The translations under genes were made by a program, and so were the position numbers. This document shows positions 15,047 through 15,702 of a stretch of DNA of 15,702 nucleotides, piece after piece. Numbering within the stretch: the first letter of the stretch is position 1; every line of letters starts with the position of its first letter. The notes beneath the pieces are model-generated. The model searched no databases. It was not told where the DNA came from and saw only the letters and a list, made by a program, of their open reading frames with translations. Origin of the DNA: UBA1731 sp963626295 (GTDB lineage: Bacteria; Verrucomicrobiota; Kiritimatiellia; RFP12; UBA1067); contig CAVFWS010000041.1 in NCBI GenBank assembly GCA_963626295.1, forward strand, positions 1 through 15,702, written 5' to 3'.

Positions 15047-15244
15047 ATGTGTGAGATTGTACCATATTTTGTTATCGTTCGCTACCGCAACCCTAAACTG
15101 ACTGTGCGTAGGCATTTCTGCTCGTACCATTCAGCGGAGGAATTCGTCCTTTCCGTTGTCCGCTATAACGAGTACGAGCATGCCGTCATGCCGACCGAGA
15201 TTAGGTATGAGATAAGCAATGATGCTCATGATTTGAGTTTCTGA
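15047..15244 (+). CDS. Small hypothetical protein (65 aa), phage-like context
   Basis: No family recognised. The sequence has a beta-like hydrophobic start (IVPYFVIVRYRNPKL), an HFCSYHSAEEFVLSVVRY segment and an acidic end (NDAHDLSF). It has a strong ribosome-binding site (AAGGAG, eight bases before ATG) and a promoter at 14991-15019. It is the first gene inside the candidate prophage, 25 bases before the J-like gene. A VP5-like or other small non-structural microvirus protein is possible but not shown. Confidence 0.55.
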   Translation: MCEIVPYFVIVRYRNPKLTVRRHFCSYHSAEEFVLSVVRYNEYEHAVMPTEIRYEISNDAHDLSF

Positions 15245-15269
15245 TTACCAACCCAAAAGGAGATAAATA

Positions 15270-15380
15270 ATGTCCCGTATTAAACAGAATGTCAACGCCT
15301 CTCGGCGTGATTTCAAGCGTAATGCAGGTACGCATGTAAAGAATGTGTCCGCTCCAAAGCGTGGAGGTTATAGGCTGTGA
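15270..15380 (+). CDS. J-like small basic DNA-binding protein of gokushovirus type
   Basis: Encodes 36 residues beginning MSRIKQNVNASRRDFKRNAG and ending KNVSAPKRGGYRL, with ten Lys/Arg. Gokushoviruses (for example the chlamydial phages) carry a protein of this size that starts MSR/MRR, has an F-x-x-x-A-x-x-T-H-like middle, and ends in (M/K)RGG(I/Y)R(L/M). It binds the packaged single-stranded genome inside the capsid. The resemblance is from memory of the family pattern, not an alignment. The ribosome-binding site AGGAG is strong. The stop overlaps the next GTG start by four bases (GTGA). The gene is too short for most gene finders. Confidence 0.6.
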   Translation: MSRIKQNVNASRRDFKRNAGTHVKNVSAPKRGGYRL

Positions 15381-15508
15381 AAGATACCTTTGTAAAGTTT
15401 CTTCGCATTTTGCAGAAGATACTTCCGTATGCCCTTACCGCACTCGGCGCAGGTACAGCCACCACCCTTTTGGATGGTTGCTCTTGCGTTCCTGTGTTCA
15501 CCCTTTAA
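15377..15508 (+). CDS. Tiny hydrophobic phage-like protein (43 aa), possible lipoprotein
   Basis: Starts at GTG, overlapping the J-like stop by four bases. The peptide opens MKDTFVKFLRILQKILPYAL, continues TALGAGTATTLLDGCSC and ends PVFTL. It has a basic, hydrophobic N-terminus like a membrane anchor or signal sequence, and a cysteine after Leu-Asp-Gly that is only a poor lipobox. Gokushovirus genomes often hold a short hydrophobic gene like this near the capsid gene; function unknown. Tight overlap with the J-like gene supports that it is translated. Confidence 0.5.
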   Translation: MKDTFVKFLRILQKILPYALTALGAGTATTLLDGCSCVPVFTL

Positions 15509-15515
15509 TCGGGGG

Positions 15516-15537
15516 CTGGGGGCGATTTAGCCCCCAG
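15516..15537 (+). terminator. Perfect 8-bp hairpin after the small phage-like genes
   Basis: CTGGGGGC (15516-15523), loop GATTTA, GCCCCCAG (15530-15537). An alternative pairing of GGGGGCT (15511-15517) with AGCCCCC (15529-15535) overlaps it, so two forms compete. It lies seven bases after a stop codon. A T-run is lacking, so it may be a structural or packaging signal instead of a terminator. Confidence 0.5.
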
Positions 15538-15560
15538 TGTTAGCCGATTCGTTCATTAGC

Positions 15561-15579
15561 GCGGCGTAGCCGCCCTTTT
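15561..15579 (+). terminator. Second hairpin followed by TTTT in the phage-like spacer
   Basis: GCGGC (15561-15565), GTA loop, GCCGC (15569-15573), then CCTTTT. A 5-bp G:C stem followed by a short T-run resembles a weak intrinsic terminator. Confidence 0.4.
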
Positions 15580-15600
15580 GGCATGATTCGTCTTGATGTG

Positions 15601-15643
15601 ACATACGGGGGGGATTCAAGGGGGGGTGTCCCCCCCTCTATGT
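15601..15643 (+). repeat. Nested inverted repeat with G7/C7 stem
   Basis: ACATA (15601-15605) pairs with TATGT (15639-15643). Inside it GGGGGGG (15620-15626) pairs with CCCCCCC (15630-15636) around a TGT loop. A second G7 tract at 15607-15613 could pair with the same C7, so two alternative stems are possible. This is the strongest secondary structure in the window. Confidence 0.75.
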
Positions 15644-15677
15644 GGTGCTGTCCCCGTGTCTGTTTTAAAGCCTGCCT

Positions 15678-15695
15678 CGGGGGGTCTCTCCCCCG
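15678..15695 (+). repeat. G/C-tract hairpin near the window end
   Basis: CGGGGG (15678-15683) pairs with CCCCCG (15690-15695) around GTCTCT. It is the fourth G/C-tract hairpin in the ~190-base stretch after 15508, which contains no gene I can support. Confidence 0.6.
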
Positions 15696-15702
15696 TTTGG
15701 GG

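Larger units (their letters stand above)
15006..15702 (+). mobile_element. Candidate end of a gokushovirus-like (Microviridae) prophage
   Basis: From the dif-like site to the window end there are three very small, closely packed genes (one encoding a J-like basic protein ending RGGYRL) and then about 190 bases of G/C-tract hairpins without a gene. Small genes, strong AGGAG ribosome-binding sites and hairpin-rich spacers are typical of gokushoviruses, some of which integrate at dif sites. No capsid, pilot or replication gene is in view, so the identity rests on one small protein and the context. The right boundary is outside the window. Confidence 0.5.

Noticed and set aside
15313..15501. 62-aa minus-strand frame in the phage-like block
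   Set aside because: Lies opposite two better supported plus-strand small genes with ribosome-binding sites and a coupling overlap.

Overview
The window is bacterial scaffold sequence, about 60% G+C by eye, with dense co-directional housekeeping genes and two 10-N assembly gaps (6553-6562 and 7340-7349). The gene set suggests a gut or sediment Kiritimatiellota/Verrucomicrobiota-type bacterium. The clues are a sulfatase-modifying-factor repeat-type protein, a Tat-exported phosphoesterase, a secreted GH31 glycosidase, a DUF3127 protein and a stand-alone AICAR transformylase. This assignment is inference from gene content, not a phylogenetic result.

Layout. Positions 1-489 hold the 3' part of an FGE-sulfatase-like gene that needs two reading frames. 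A calcineurin-like phosphoesterase (531-1565) follows; its ribosome-binding site and start codon are duplicated in tandem. An extended -10 promoter near 1600 heads a tight operon: tyrS (TyrRS), lnt (apolipoprotein N-acyltransferase) and a HAD-family gene, with 1- and 3-base gaps. A second extended -10 promoter (5509-5517), preceded by three 15-bp direct repeats, drives a stand-alone AICAR formyltransferase gene that is interrupted only by an assembly gap. Then come a DUF3127 OB-fold-like protein, prmC (start codon lost in the second gap), a secreted GH31 enzyme and a YggS-family PLP protein. A third extended -10 promoter (10659-10667) precedes purC, followed by ybaB-recR (zero spacing) and a class II aldolase closed by a small terminator hairpin.

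On the minus strand (14988 to 13523) is a two-gene unit encoding a single-pass membrane coiled-coil protein and a divergent NYN-type nuclease with a zinc ribbon. It converges on the aldolase gene. I cannot name its function.

The most interesting part is the right end. At 14989-15016, directly before the start of the membrane-protein gene, lies a 28-bp site with the architecture of a XerCD dif site (two 11-bp arms around a 6-bp spacer; 18 of 28 positions equal to E. coli dif). From there to the window end the character changes: lower coding G+C, three tiny tightly packed genes, one of which encodes a 36-residue basic protein ending in RGGYRL that resembles the J-like DNA-binding protein of gokushoviruses (Microviridae). 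A non-coding run of G/C-tract hairpins follows. My reading is that this is one end of a microvirus (gokushovirus-like) prophage integrated at a dif site, with the capsid gene expected just beyond the window. The scaffold gaps mean that a chimeric join must be excluded.
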